Of a DNA stretch of 15,192 nucleotides, positions 1 to 8,850 are shown in pieces; position 1 is the stretch's first letter, and the number at the start of each line of letters is the position of its first letter. Source of the DNA: Cyclostephanos tholiformis (taxonomy: Eukaryota > Bacillariophyta > Thalassiosirophyceae > Thalassiosirales > Thalassiosiraceae); assembly GCA_036939975.1 (NCBI GenBank), contig JALLPB010000498.1, forward strand, positions 1,968 to 17,159, in the 5' to 3' direction. The notes below the pieces were generated by a model that searched no databases, was not told where the DNA came from, and worked only from the letters and a program-made list of their open reading frames with translations. The translations under genes were made by a program, and so were the position numbers.

Positions 1-396
1 GCGATTTATAGGAGGGAGGGGCTCGCTACGTGCTCCTCGCAACTTCTGTGTGATGGTGAGATGGCATAATTTCTCCACACGGCGCTCATTTTGCATGCAG
101 TGGTTTGCGGAGGTGGCGTTCAGGTGCCGTCATTTCACGTATCTCAACTTATTCGAATACAGATAACAGGACGTTAAATTTTCTCTTCTCCTAAGATATA
201 GAAAAAATGGCGAGGATGGATAAGATTGTTGCAGTTTCTTGTATAGGAAGATAGTGAAAACATATCTAAATAGGTGTTGGGGTTTTTAGGTCCGTGATAC
301 TCTGACAGATGAGTTAACTTCCACATCTGAGCCACCTTGGACCTCCAACAGAGTTTCGCAGATTCTCAACCTAACGACGGAAGAGAAAAGTCAAGA
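1..396. other. 3' flank of the MYB gene; no gene recognised
   Basis: This stretch follows the MYB stop on the minus strand and must include its 3' UTR. I see no clear AATAAA on the minus strand close to the stop and no convincing exon of another gene. A short open piece after a TGCATGCAG at about 94-102 (plus strand) could be mistaken for an exon but is too short to support. Confidence 0.5.
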
Positions 397-3300
397 TCAA
401 TTTGCAAAAAAAATTTCAGACTCTGCTCTGTTGGAGGTGGGCGACCCAATTTTGAACGGGGTGAAATCGTCCAATCCGCCGACACTCGACCAGAACGTCT
501 CCGCAGGCGTTCCGGCTTCAAGCTTCCTTGCGCTTTGTAAAATGGATCCCACTTTGTCGAGGAGGGATGGCGGAGAGAAGGGGGGCGTAGCGCTGGCGGC
601 ATTCTCTTCCGCCCCCCCCAAGGAAGAAGGCGAGTCGCGGCGGGTATTCTTGTCTGCATCCACTTGAGGAGTCTCCTGAGTGATATGCTTCGGCTCCATG
701 CCAGAGCAATCGGGGGGAGAAGTCGCAGTTCGACGTTTGTTCCACCGTATGTCGATGACATCGTTTTCGCTCTTGTCGATCCCTTGGAGGGAGGATGAGC
801 TGATCTGGATCGACCGATCTTGGAAGTCTTCGAGAGAGAAAGCAGTCCGGACTGAGTTCGCGGACGAACAAATGGTGAGGGGATGGGTCATGACGGTGGT
901 GCGGGAGGTCACCGAAAACGACGGAGTGACACAGGAAAATTCGGCATCCGACGATATTCCGTGCGCATCGTTCCAAAACAGCGATCGTCGCTTCCTCTTC
1001 TTTCCTTTCATTATTTCTTTCAGGTTGAATATAGGCGAAATGGCCACCTCGCGCTGCATCCTATCCGACGATTTCTCTGTATTGCCGTCCCCAAAGCGGA
1101 CGTTGGCGATGCACATGCGAGGGCGATCCTCGGCGTGGGGAGTCTTCATCCCGTCAGCGAACGATGACGAGAACGACGCGGAAACATTATTCGAATTCGA
1201 ATTGTTCGACTCCACGACGAAATCCTTGCCGAGAGCCAGCGGCCATCCGGGCGAGAAGAGTCCCGACTCCAACATTTCCTCGAAGTTGCTGCCGTTACCT
1301 TCTTCATGATGCTTGCCGTTGTTCGATAAGGGCGTGAAGCCGCACAGATCCATCTTGCTGACTTCCGGAGTCTTCATCGATCTGAATGTTGGCGATCGGG
1401 TAGGACGCCAATTCCCGTTGTTCGGGGTTTCCATGATCGAGGCCCTGCCAGCGGTGAAGGTTGATCGGAGCTGACGCTTTTGATTCGAGTCAGCCATCAT
1501 GCCATCGGCATTCCTCTCCTTGCCAGTGGGAGCGGGAGATATGAAGATATTACTGGCCACAATATCGTCCGCGTCTAAATGGAACTCACTATCGCTGATT
1601 TTAGATGATGAGGACTCGACGAATAGGTTTCTCGATGCGCTGTCATTAGTGTACGACGACTGATTATTCGAGAGAATCGATTCCGAAAAGGTGGTGGTCT
1701 TGGACGGGCAACGCAATTCCCTGGGCGTGTGCGCGTCACCACCGATCCTCTTGAGCGCCTTTCGACTGGAGAAATTAATATTGGGATTCGCCTTCTTGGT
1801 GGACGTCGTGCCCTCAGCCGTCGAATCGCGAACGGCCGTCAATACTCCCTCCACATCGCCGTGAAAGTCAAATCGACCATCGGCGGTGTATGGAATCCTG
1901 TCCTTGTCGTTGTTGGAGAGGTATTTTTCGATCTTGCGCTTCATCGACGAATTCCAGTGATTTTTTATGGCATTGTCCGTCCTACGGGGCGTCAATAATT
2001 AGGGGGTTACCAAATAATGCAGAATGGGGTGGCGTGTGCGTTAAATGAAGAAAGAGTGAGAGATCGAATATTGAAAGGACTGATATGTTTGCAGATGCAG
2101 AGATATCAAACACTCACCGCCCTGGCAGCAACTTGGCGATTTCGGCCCATCGATTTCCTTTGCTCATGTGAAACTCCAATATCATCCTGTCTTCGTCGGT
2201 GCTCCATGCCTCTTTGCTTATGTTCGGGTTCAGATGATTGTGCCACCGCTCACGACACTGCTTCCCGATACGACCCGGCAGGTGGGAAGCGATTACGCTC
2301 CACTTCTTGGCGCCGTACTGCCCAACAAGTCGCTCGACTGCGGCGTCCTCTTCGGCCGTCCATGGCCCCTTCACCAACGTAGCCTTGAGGACCTTCTGCC
2401 ATCGATACTGGCATTCCTGCTTGCTACGGTCCGGGAGGTATTGGGAAATGGTCTTCCAGTCGTGGGACCCGTAATCGTCCACGACCCTGCGAAGGGTGTC
2501 GTCCTTCAGTTTTGCCAATCCATGCGTCAAGCGGATATTTGGTGTTAATGGTGATGCGACCATTTTAACCATGAGCCGAACGCATCGCGAATTCCGAGGG
2601 AGAATTAGGAGACAAAATAACCATGAGCAACACGCATCAATATATCAGTCGATCCGGCAGCCTATGGGGTCTCCACGCCGTCAACCCTCTTACCTCGTCC
2701 TTGCTCCACTCGCTGCCCATCCTCTTCGAATGCTTGCTCGACGACTTGATCGTCGAATTTTTGCCCCCTCCGACTACCATCGGCCGATCGTTATCGGCGG
2801 CCGACGGAGACAGTCGGGCTTCGTTGTTCGATGTCCTGGCGCCGCCGCCCTTTCCCTTTGCCACGGCGCTATCCCCGGCTGTTTTCACGACGGTGGGTTG
2901 TGCTCGCTTGTACCCGCCGTCGTCGTGCGACCGTGAATCATTCGTAGGATGCTGCGCGTGCTGCTTTCCGGAAGAACGCCTCTTCTGATCCTCCCGCCAG
3001 CCCCCATGATGAGCCTGCTGTCTCTGCTGCCGATCTCGAGCATGCGCGTGTGGTATCGAGGGATGAGAGACGTTCTGCTGGGGCCGCTGCAGTCCGCTCA
3101 ATGCGGCCGCGGGATGTCGTTGGTAATGATGGGGCGGCGGGGGAGGCATCCCCGCCGGCGCATGGGACAGGCCGTGGTGCTGCATGTGCGCGGCAGCGGC
3201 GGCGGCGGCATACTGCTGCGCGGCGTGATGATGATGCAGGTGGGCGTAGGGGTGGTAGTGACCGTGCGTGACCACCGGAGGGACCGGCGGCGGCGCCTGC

Positions 3301-5059
3301 GTCGCAAGGGGATGATGCGGGAGGCTGTGGATAGGACGGCCGGCAGCGGCGGCGGCCGCCGACTGCTTTCCGCCATTTTTCGAGGCCGCCGACAAGGAGG
3401 AGGAGGAGGAGGATGCGATGGCCCTCTTCCCATTGTTGCCGGCAGGGTGGACGTTCTCCTTAGCCCTACTCGCGACGATGACGGCGTTCGAGGACGCGAC
3501 CGTCCCCCCTCCTTTCCTCCCATCTGCCGCATCCGCGGTTGTGGCGCCACCGCAAGTCCCATCGTCATCGACAACGTCGTCGTGGTCGTCAACGTTGACC
3601 GCGGTCGTCGTCGCGCTCCTCCCGGACGATGCGGCCTGCTCCCTTTCCGCCCTCGCCCTCTTTGCCGCTATGTCGGCCAAGCTCTCCTTCTCACTTGTCG
3701 GCTTCGTGGGCACCTTCATCACAGCAGAGGTCTTGCACTTGGTCGGAGTCCGGTAGGGCGTCGGGGGTGGATCGGAGGGAACGCCGACCGAGGAAGCGGA
3801 CAGCGGAATGGCCTCGGTCGTGTCGCTTTCGACGTTGAAGTTCGTCGTAGTCGCTCGTGGCGCAGCGAGTGCGGCATTCCCGCCGTCCTTCCCGGCATGG
3901 ACGACGGAGGCGCCGCTCGCGGCGAACCAACCGTGATGAGGATACCGCCCCCCCGCGGCCGCGGCCGTAACAGCGGCGGCGGCTGCTTGACCGGTGGAGT
4001 GTCGTGTCGGATAGTGCACGGGCTGCTGCTGCCCCTGCCCTTGTCGTTGCCGTTGGCCGATTGGATGACGATTGTTCTTCTGCTGCTGCTGCTGCTGCTG
4101 CTGCGTCGATTGCGGCTGTGGCTGCGCCGAAATTACTACCGAAGGGGGCGGAGGAGGAGGCGCGGCGGCGACCACGGCGTAGGGATTGTGGATCTGACCG
4201 TGATAGTAGGCATGATGATAGCCCGGGGGCGGATGACCTTTTTTTCATTTAACAATCGTGTTCGACGAAACGACGCGGCGCGCCCCGAGGACGCGCGATA
4301 GGGGGAGGTGGACGGCAGAGGCCAGGGAGGGGTGAGACAAAAACGTGGCGCTTTGAGAAATGGGAGGATGAAAAACGATAAGGGGGATTCCACCGGAATC
4401 GAGACGACAATGATGGTTGTTCGTTTTGCTGATCGTAAGCGACATCTCTACGTTTCTCACGCTCCCTGCATCATCCCTCCACTCGAAAAAATAAACGATA
4501 AATATGCATCCTCCTCTCAAGCATATACAAATGTAAACGATTCGCGATCTCGCAACTCACCGTGATTCCAACTGTGCGACATGCCGGCCCCGGCGTGCTG
4601 ATGCGGAAGATAGTGCTGCTGCTGCTGTTGCGGCGGCGGCGGCGGCACGACGATGACAGCCGTCGAGGCCTTGTTGTCGGGAGGAGGAGGAGGAGGAGGA
4701 TTATGCTCCACGACTGCTACGCGATTGGGATGGGTGGGAGCCGAGGAGGACGCGGCGGGGGTAGCCAGCTGCTCCTGCTGCGACTGATGTTGTTGAGCCT
4801 GCCTCTGTTGTTGTCGTTGTTGAGGCTGATGCTGCTGCTCGTCCGACGGCTGGCCAGATGACGATGACATCTCATCGTCGACTACGTCCACGTCCCTCGT
4901 TTTTTTGGGGGGGATCATTGCTGTCTCAGTTATCGTCGTCGTCGTCGCCGCCGTAGGAACGACGTTCGATGAAGTCCCGCCATCACAGTTGCCGTCATGG
5001 GCGCGACGACGACTGTCGTCCTCGCGGTGGTCGCCGTCGTCAATTCTTCCTCCTGTCAT
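397..5059 (-). CDS. Three-repeat (R1R2R3) MYB transcription factor, four exons
   Basis: Exons on the minus strand are 5059-4561, 4237-2694, 2503-2118 and 1981-397 (TGA at 399-397). Joined, they give 1,337 residues with no internal stop and matching intron phases (1, 0, 2). The MYB domain is canonical: R1 has W677, W697, W716; R2 has W729, W749, W768; R3 has W781, W800, W819 and ends LPGRTDNAIKNHWNSS, the 3R-MYB signature. This predicts a nuclear DNA-binding factor; in animals and plants 3R-MYBs control G2/M genes. The N-terminus is low complexity: Gln-rich 75-97, Pro runs near 121 and 139, Q8 at 212-219, and a His/Ala stretch 492-522. A KEN motif lies at 426-428. The C-terminal part has about 18 Ser/Thr-Pro sites and ends with FTPFK near 1316-1320. 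I start at the ATG at 5059-5057 because an in-frame TAG lies at 5083-5081; an extra upstream exon cannot be excluded. The domain call is firm; the exact start and intron 1 acceptor are less so. Confidence 0.92.
1982..2117 (-). other. Intron 3 of the 3R-MYB gene (136 bases, phase 2)
   Basis: The donor GTGAGT follows ...CTG CCA GGG CG and the acceptor is CCCCGTAG. Splicing rebuilds the Arg codon of LPGR and continues into TDNAIKNHW, completing the third helix of R3. The continuous reading frame that continues past each splice site would add residues foreign to the MYB fold, so the splice is well supported. Confidence 0.93.
2504..2693 (-). other. Intron 2 of the 3R-MYB gene (190 bases, phase 0)
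   Basis: The donor is GAG|GTAAGA and the acceptor CTGAAG|GACGAC. Splicing joins EWSKDE to DDTLRRVV, which restores the first helix of R1 with its leading Trp. Without this splice R1 would lack its first Trp. Confidence 0.9.
4080..4105 (-). repeat. CAG trinucleotide run encoding Q8
   Basis: About eight tandem CTG units on the plus strand read as CAG on the coding strand and encode Gln 212-219 of the MYB protein. Runs of one codon like this mutate in length by slippage, so allele length differences are likely here. Another short Gln run encoded mainly by CAG lies in exon 1 (plus-strand 4615-4630). Confidence 0.85.
4238..4560 (-). other. Intron 1 of the 3R-MYB gene (323 bases, phase 1)
   Basis: The donor is CACG|GTGAGTTGCG, a strong consensus. 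The acceptor that fits the phase is AAATGAAAAAAAG|GTCATCC, which joins SHSWNHG to HPPPGYHHAYYHG. An in-frame TGA at 4247-4245 forces the acceptor to lie downstream of it. The acceptor is preceded by A's rather than a pyrimidine tract. The next AG (near 4213, after CACGGTC) has the wrong phase. Confidence 0.75.
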
Positions 5060-5489
5060 GCCTTCGACCTCCCGACGCACCTACTATGGATTATCGATCG
5101 ATCGTCGTCGTCGTCGTCGTCGTCGTCGTTGTGGTGTGATGATTCTCCAAAAAATGACGAAACCGGACAAAAGACCACCCCCGACCTACTGGACCCGCCT
5201 GTACTGATCGTTTGGGCGGCCTCCGAAGCACCGCACCGGAAATCGCGACTGAGGAGGGAAGAGAGTAGAGGGGGGAGGGGGGGGCGCCACGATGAGAAAA
5301 GGGGGGACGTCTTCACTCTCGGGAGATTTATTTTGGACCTGCCGGTTGGGGTGGTTGGGCGTGGGACGTGATTAGGCAGAGGATGATCGGTGTGTGCATG
5401 TTTTTAGTGTACGATATGCTATGCTATGCTACATGTGTTGTTTTTTTCGGTTGTGGCCATTTTCCCCGCGCCGAGATGTGGAGCGATTC
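5060..5489 (-). promoter_or_regulatory. 5' leader and proximal promoter region of the MYB gene
   Basis: The region lies between the chosen ATG and the upstream motif cluster and carries no conserved coding sequence that I recognise. It holds a TCG run (5101-5130), a G-rich patch around 5265-5310, and a short ATGCT tandem (three units, about 5415-5430). The transcription start cannot be placed from sequence alone; no clear TATA element is seen. Confidence 0.45.
5101..5130. repeat. TCG/CGA trinucleotide microsatellite
   Basis: About nine to ten tandem TCG units lie just after two overlapping ATCGATCG palindromes. They sit immediately upstream of the MYB start codon, probably within its 5' UTR. 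On the minus strand they read GAC in one frame (poly-Asp), but that frame is not joined to the MYB gene. Confidence 0.85.
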
Positions 5490-5564
5490 TTTGGCGAGCT
5501 GCGCCAAAAAAAAAAGAAAACTCGAGAGACAGAAACTTTTTTTATGAAACGGCGCAAAAAACGG
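5490..5564 (-). promoter_or_regulatory. E2F-like inverted pair plus two AACGG (MSA-like) cores upstream of MYB
   Basis: TTTGGCG (5490-5496) and CGCCAAA (5502-5508) form an inverted pair. The second, read on the minus strand, is TTTGGCGC, a full match to the E2F consensus TTTSSCGC. A related CCCCGCGCC lies at 5464-5472. Two AACGG cores at 5548-5552 and 5560-5564 match the core of the MSA element bound by plant 3R-MYBs. Together they sit 431-505 bases upstream of the MYB ATG. The motifs are seen; their function is inferred from plant and animal cell-cycle promoters. Confidence 0.4.
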
Positions 5565-5816
5565 CCTAAAAAATGAATTCAATCGAGGACCATAGTATTT
5601 TCAAACTGCTGTAACTCGCTGAATATTAGTACTACAAGAAAAAAAGATATCCTCTGTGGTAAGGTCTTAACAAGACGCGTCAAATAGTGTGTGTGTTGCC
5701 TAAGTAAATTTTCAAGACAAAAAATAGGTTCTTCGACAGGGTCAAAGTTAATATTAGATTACAAATTATGGCCAAAAAAAATGTATTGACAATCACCCAT
5801 TCAATCCGTCCCCTGA
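5565..5816. other. Intergenic sequence, no gene seen
   Basis: AT-rich sequence with several poly-A tracts and no open frame of note. CpG still occurs here at intermediate frequency, so this seems to be the transition from the host-gene side to the CpG-poor block that follows. Confidence 0.5.
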
Positions 5817-6075
5817 TCGGGCCCTAAACATGAGCCCATCATGGCGCTGATAGAGCAGTCATCCACCCTGGAGGGCATGTGGACTGGGCTGTGGTCCTCT
5901 TCCTGCTCCAGGGAGGGTGTATTGTAGGTTTGGAGTTGATTTTAAGGAGCTCAAAAGTTTCCATAAAATCGTATCCACCGTGCCCCCTCCTTTGTTGACC
6001 CGCAATGAACTCGTCTCTTTCTCCCTCCTCCTCCCCCCCCAACTGTCACCAGCAGTTGATTGTTGCGTGCTGTGC

Positions 6076-6421
6076 TCACCATAGGCCTGACATCTGTTGG
6101 CTGCCCACCATGATCCTGTTATTGTTGCCCGCTTTATCATGATCAATGCCATCATCATCATAATCAACTGTGTTGTCAACATCATTGATACCATTGCTAT
6201 CAGAATACTTTCCACATGTGTCACTGCCATTGTTGTTGCCATTGTTCCCTTTGCCATGGTCCTTGTTGTCTGCTGACGACATCCTCATCATTGTTGTCAA
6301 AAACTTGTCCTGTAGCCATTTTTGTCCTCCTCAATGGCCAATTGGAAGAATTAGACAAAACCAAGCCACATCGGTGTTGCCCATGATGTTTGGATGGAGT
6401 GCGCACCATTGGCTGTGACAA
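6076..6421 (-). repeat. Asn/Asp/Gly-coding low-complexity segment
   Basis: Read on the minus strand, 6300-6076 encodes a 74-residue stretch dominated by Asn, Asp and Gly. An overlapping frame (6421-6221) encodes a Gln/Trp-rich tail. The DNA is a degenerate CAT/CAA/GTT triplet array. It could be a relic of a low-complexity protein segment or simply a decayed microsatellite; there is no start, domain or partner to decide. Confidence 0.35.
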
Positions 6422-6768
6422 ACAAGGATCAGAAGCCTAAACATGATGACATAAAAGTCCATGATGTCCTCGTGTTGGAAATATCATGGTTTGTGGTTGT
6501 GGTGGATGGTTGTACGATAGTTGATATTAATTCCTACATTGAATGTTTTCTTGTTGCCAAAAAACAGCAACAAACCAACTTTTTTGACATTAATGATGAT
6601 CAATGATTGGGTTAAATGAGTTTATAACGTGAGCAAATTGACTCCCTAAACATGCATCTGCTAATGTGGCCATTACAGTGGGAGCTCTACACACCATGGT
6701 CAACACCGCTATTGCCTAATTTATGGATGGTGGTGATTACCGATGAAACTTCAGTGCTCTGAACATGA

Positions 6769-6799
6769 ATTGAATTCAATCTGTTTAATTGAATTCAAT
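6769..6799. repeat. Duplicated 12-base palindrome ATTGAATTCAAT
   Basis: The perfect palindrome occurs at 6769-6780 and again at 6788-6799, separated by CTGTTTA. Each copy is centred on GAATTC. Such a pair could be two half-sites of a protein-binding element or the tip of a small tandem duplication. Confidence 0.8.
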
Positions 6800-6823
6800 A
6801 CGCGTGACTAATTAACCAATAAA

Positions 6824-6893
6824 AGTATGATATCTACACTGTAAATACCATACGTTTGACCTCAGTTGACCACACAGCATAACCACACGTAGC
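6824..6893. repeat. Direct repeat, copy A
   Basis: It begins AGTATGATATC and contains TTTGACCTCAGTTGACC (6855-6871) and then ACAGCATAACCACACG. The same order of blocks recurs about 114 bases downstream. Each copy holds two TTGACC words spaced by four bases. Confidence 0.75.
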
Positions 6894-6937
6894 TTATTTT
6901 TAATGCATGAATTTTTTCACTTCTGATATCAATGATA

Positions 6938-7013
6938 GTATGATATCATACTGTACAAGCCATAGTTTTGACCTCAATTGACCGGAGAGTTAAACAGCTT
7001 AACCAGGCGCAGT
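6938..7013. repeat. Direct repeat, copy B
   Basis: It begins AGTATGATATCATACTGT, contains TTTGACCTCAATTGACC (6967-6983; one mismatch to copy A) and then ACAGCTTAACCAGGCG. The copies differ by substitutions and small indels, so the duplication is not recent. Confidence 0.75.
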
Positions 7014-7564
7014 GCACACATTTGTCTAATGCTCAACAGCTTCACAGCTAATGGCGCACATATTACACACCTCCTTTTTTTTAGGCTTCGTAAAAAAATA
7101 GTATCTTCGCCAAATTTTGTCCGCACAAAAATCTGAACACATGAAAAAATAGCTGAGCTCTTCAGCTACAATGCTAACAATTGCCTTTTCTTTGAAGCTT
7201 GTCGCATTGATAAGCTGAGTTGAGGGTCCATTTCAGTTTACAAAATCCAGGCAAATAACTAGTAGCAAAAAAGTACAGTAATTGCTACTAGGTAAAATGT
7301 TAGTTGTGTGTTGTGTTTTTTTTCATCAACAACAAAGACCAGGTGGACACTGGGGCAATACGGTGAGGGCTCTTGCCCAATGGTGGCATATAGTGGCTTC
7401 ACATAAAGCCACAAATCTGCTCCATCAAGCAATGTGACTCGATCCATATCGACCTGGTGGCATGGTTGTCTAAATTGCCAGCAACTTCAATATATATCTT
7501 TACATCATAGATAATTTAGTAGCTAGTTGAATTAATTTATTACTCAATCAGTTTAATTATTTAA
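7014..7564. other. AT-rich spacer, no gene seen
   Basis: No convincing open frame or domain. A 62-codon minus-strand frame (7447-7259) has no recognisable motif. The sequence is AT-rich with poly-T tracts. Confidence 0.5.
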
Positions 7565-8213
7565 TCAAATTGCTTTGACAGCAACCTCATTGAACTCCTT
7601 GCCCTTGTCGCCCATTTGCTGGCCCCGGTGCAACTATAAAATTTGTGCCACTGGAGGGGGTGGAAGCTTGCCATGGTGGGTATGCTTATGTTGTGGTTGT
7701 GGTTGTTTTTTTTGTACTTTTTGTACTGATTCATACATATAAAATCTACAAGGGCAGGAGATTTCTGTTCCCACCCAGACCTAAATAGCTGTAAAGCTGT
7801 TAAAGTGTTGTTCTCATATTTTGCATTATGTTAACCCCTCAAGCATTAAGAATCAGATCCAGCTGAGGCCACCATTCAATTCTGCATATAATTCTGCATG
7901 AAAATGAACTAATGACCATTTATTGGGGTATTATTCATCCTTACATGTCTCTTTGAATATTACTTTACTTAACAGGTTAACCCCTACAAGGGTTCTGGCA
8001 AAAACAAAAAGCTCTCACCCCAATGCTTTTTGTGTAGGAATCAGTATGAATATTACAAAAAAACTCAAACACATCCATAATCACAAATAACATACCCACC
8101 ATGATCAGCTTCCACCCCCTCCAGCAGTGCAGATTTTTTACTCACACCCCATCCAGTGCAAATGTGACATGGAGGAGGGGTTTCTAGGCAAGGGCACAGT
8201 CAAAGCAATTTGA
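7565..8213. mobile_element. Diverged inverted-repeat (fold-back or MITE-like) structure
   Basis: The left arm (about 7565-7740) and right arm (about 8031-8213) are inverted copies. Matched perfect blocks run inwards: TCAAATTGCTTTGAC (7565-7579) with its complement at 8199-8213; CTGGAGGGGGTGGAAGCT (7651-7668) with 8107-8124; CATGGTGGGTATG (7672-7684) with 8091-8103; and TACTGATTC (7724-7732) with 8038-8046. The centre is about 290 bases with no coding potential. The arms are clearly homologous but diverged. The flanks offer only a weak TA/TA candidate for a target duplication. It may be a non-autonomous element with long terminal inverted repeats or an inverted duplication of a longer repeat. 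Confidence 0.7.
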
Positions 8214-8850
8214 TAGTATGCAAATCCTTTGGCCATATTGCCCTGGAGGATGCCCTGGTCAGCATCATCAGTACAAAAAAACACAAAACACAGAATGCTT
8301 TTAGCTGTCAGTTATTTTTACTTTTTTGCTAGTTATTCATGAGAAGTTTGTAGCATGAAATGAACCCTTTATTCAGTTCATTTATGCAATGAACTTTATG
8401 GAAAAGTAGATTGAGAGCATTGTAGCTACCAAGCTCAGGTAATTTTTGATGTCTTTGTATTTTTGAGCTGACAAAAAATGGCAAACTCATTTTTGGATGG
8501 GTATGAAGATTTTTTGTTTATCACAATCATGTGAGACTCAATTATGCTTTGCACCTATCCAAAATAATTTGGATGGTGCAACTGATCTACACTTAACAAT
8601 TATTTTGTTAAGTACTATTTATTTTTACTTAATCTCAACTAAAATACTACCATATTTATCAATGTGCAATTACAATATCTACCTTTGTGAAAACATGGTG
8701 ACCATGGCAACCCCTCAACTCTCCAAAATTATGCCAGAACACAATGAGGACTAAGGTGGCATCAAAAAATATACATACCATGAAGGCTAGTGTGTGTTGT
8801 TTTGATTCAATGGAACAAAACAAGCATGTTATATAGACGACAAAACTCAC
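8214..8850. other. CpG-free, AT-rich sequence, no gene seen
   Basis: This stretch lacks CpG as far as 8837 and has no credible long frame. Short frames at 8497-8754 (plus) and 8955-8659 (minus) are hydrophobic and unlike any family I know; the latter overlaps an intron of the candidate gene described next. Confidence 0.5.

Larger units (their letters stand above)
5817..6823. other. CpG-poor repeat-like sequence, no intact gene
   Basis: The stretch is rich in TG and CA and has few CpG sites (I count about nine in 6001-6660). The word CCTAAACATG occurs three times (5823, 6436, 6645). Short open frames on both strands carry no motif I recognise. It is probably old transposable-element sequence, which is inference. 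Confidence 0.5.

Noticed and set aside
94..172. Possible exon after a TGCATGCAG acceptor-like site on the plus strand
   Set aside because: About 20 codons before a stop, no partner exon, no recognisable peptide.
680..1309. A 209-codon plus-strand open frame
   Set aside because: It lies wholly antisense to MYB exon 4, has no recognisable domain, and fits as a shadow frame.
2949..4301. A 450-codon plus-strand open frame rich in Arg and Gly
   Set aside because: It is antisense to MYB exon 2, and its bias follows from the GC-rich triplet runs on the other strand. No domain is seen.
5056..5316. Minus-strand frame with a poly-Asp run as an upstream MYB exon
   Set aside because: It is in a different frame from exon 1, and no convincing donor/acceptor pair links it. 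The Asp run is just the TCG microsatellite.
6855..6983. TTGACC words as W-boxes for WRKY factors
   Set aside because: WRKY regulation is a plant feature not expected in this lineage, and the words are explained by the direct repeat.
7565..8213. LTRs of a retrotransposon
   Set aside because: The two arms are inverted, not direct, and the interior is only about 290 bases with no coding trace.
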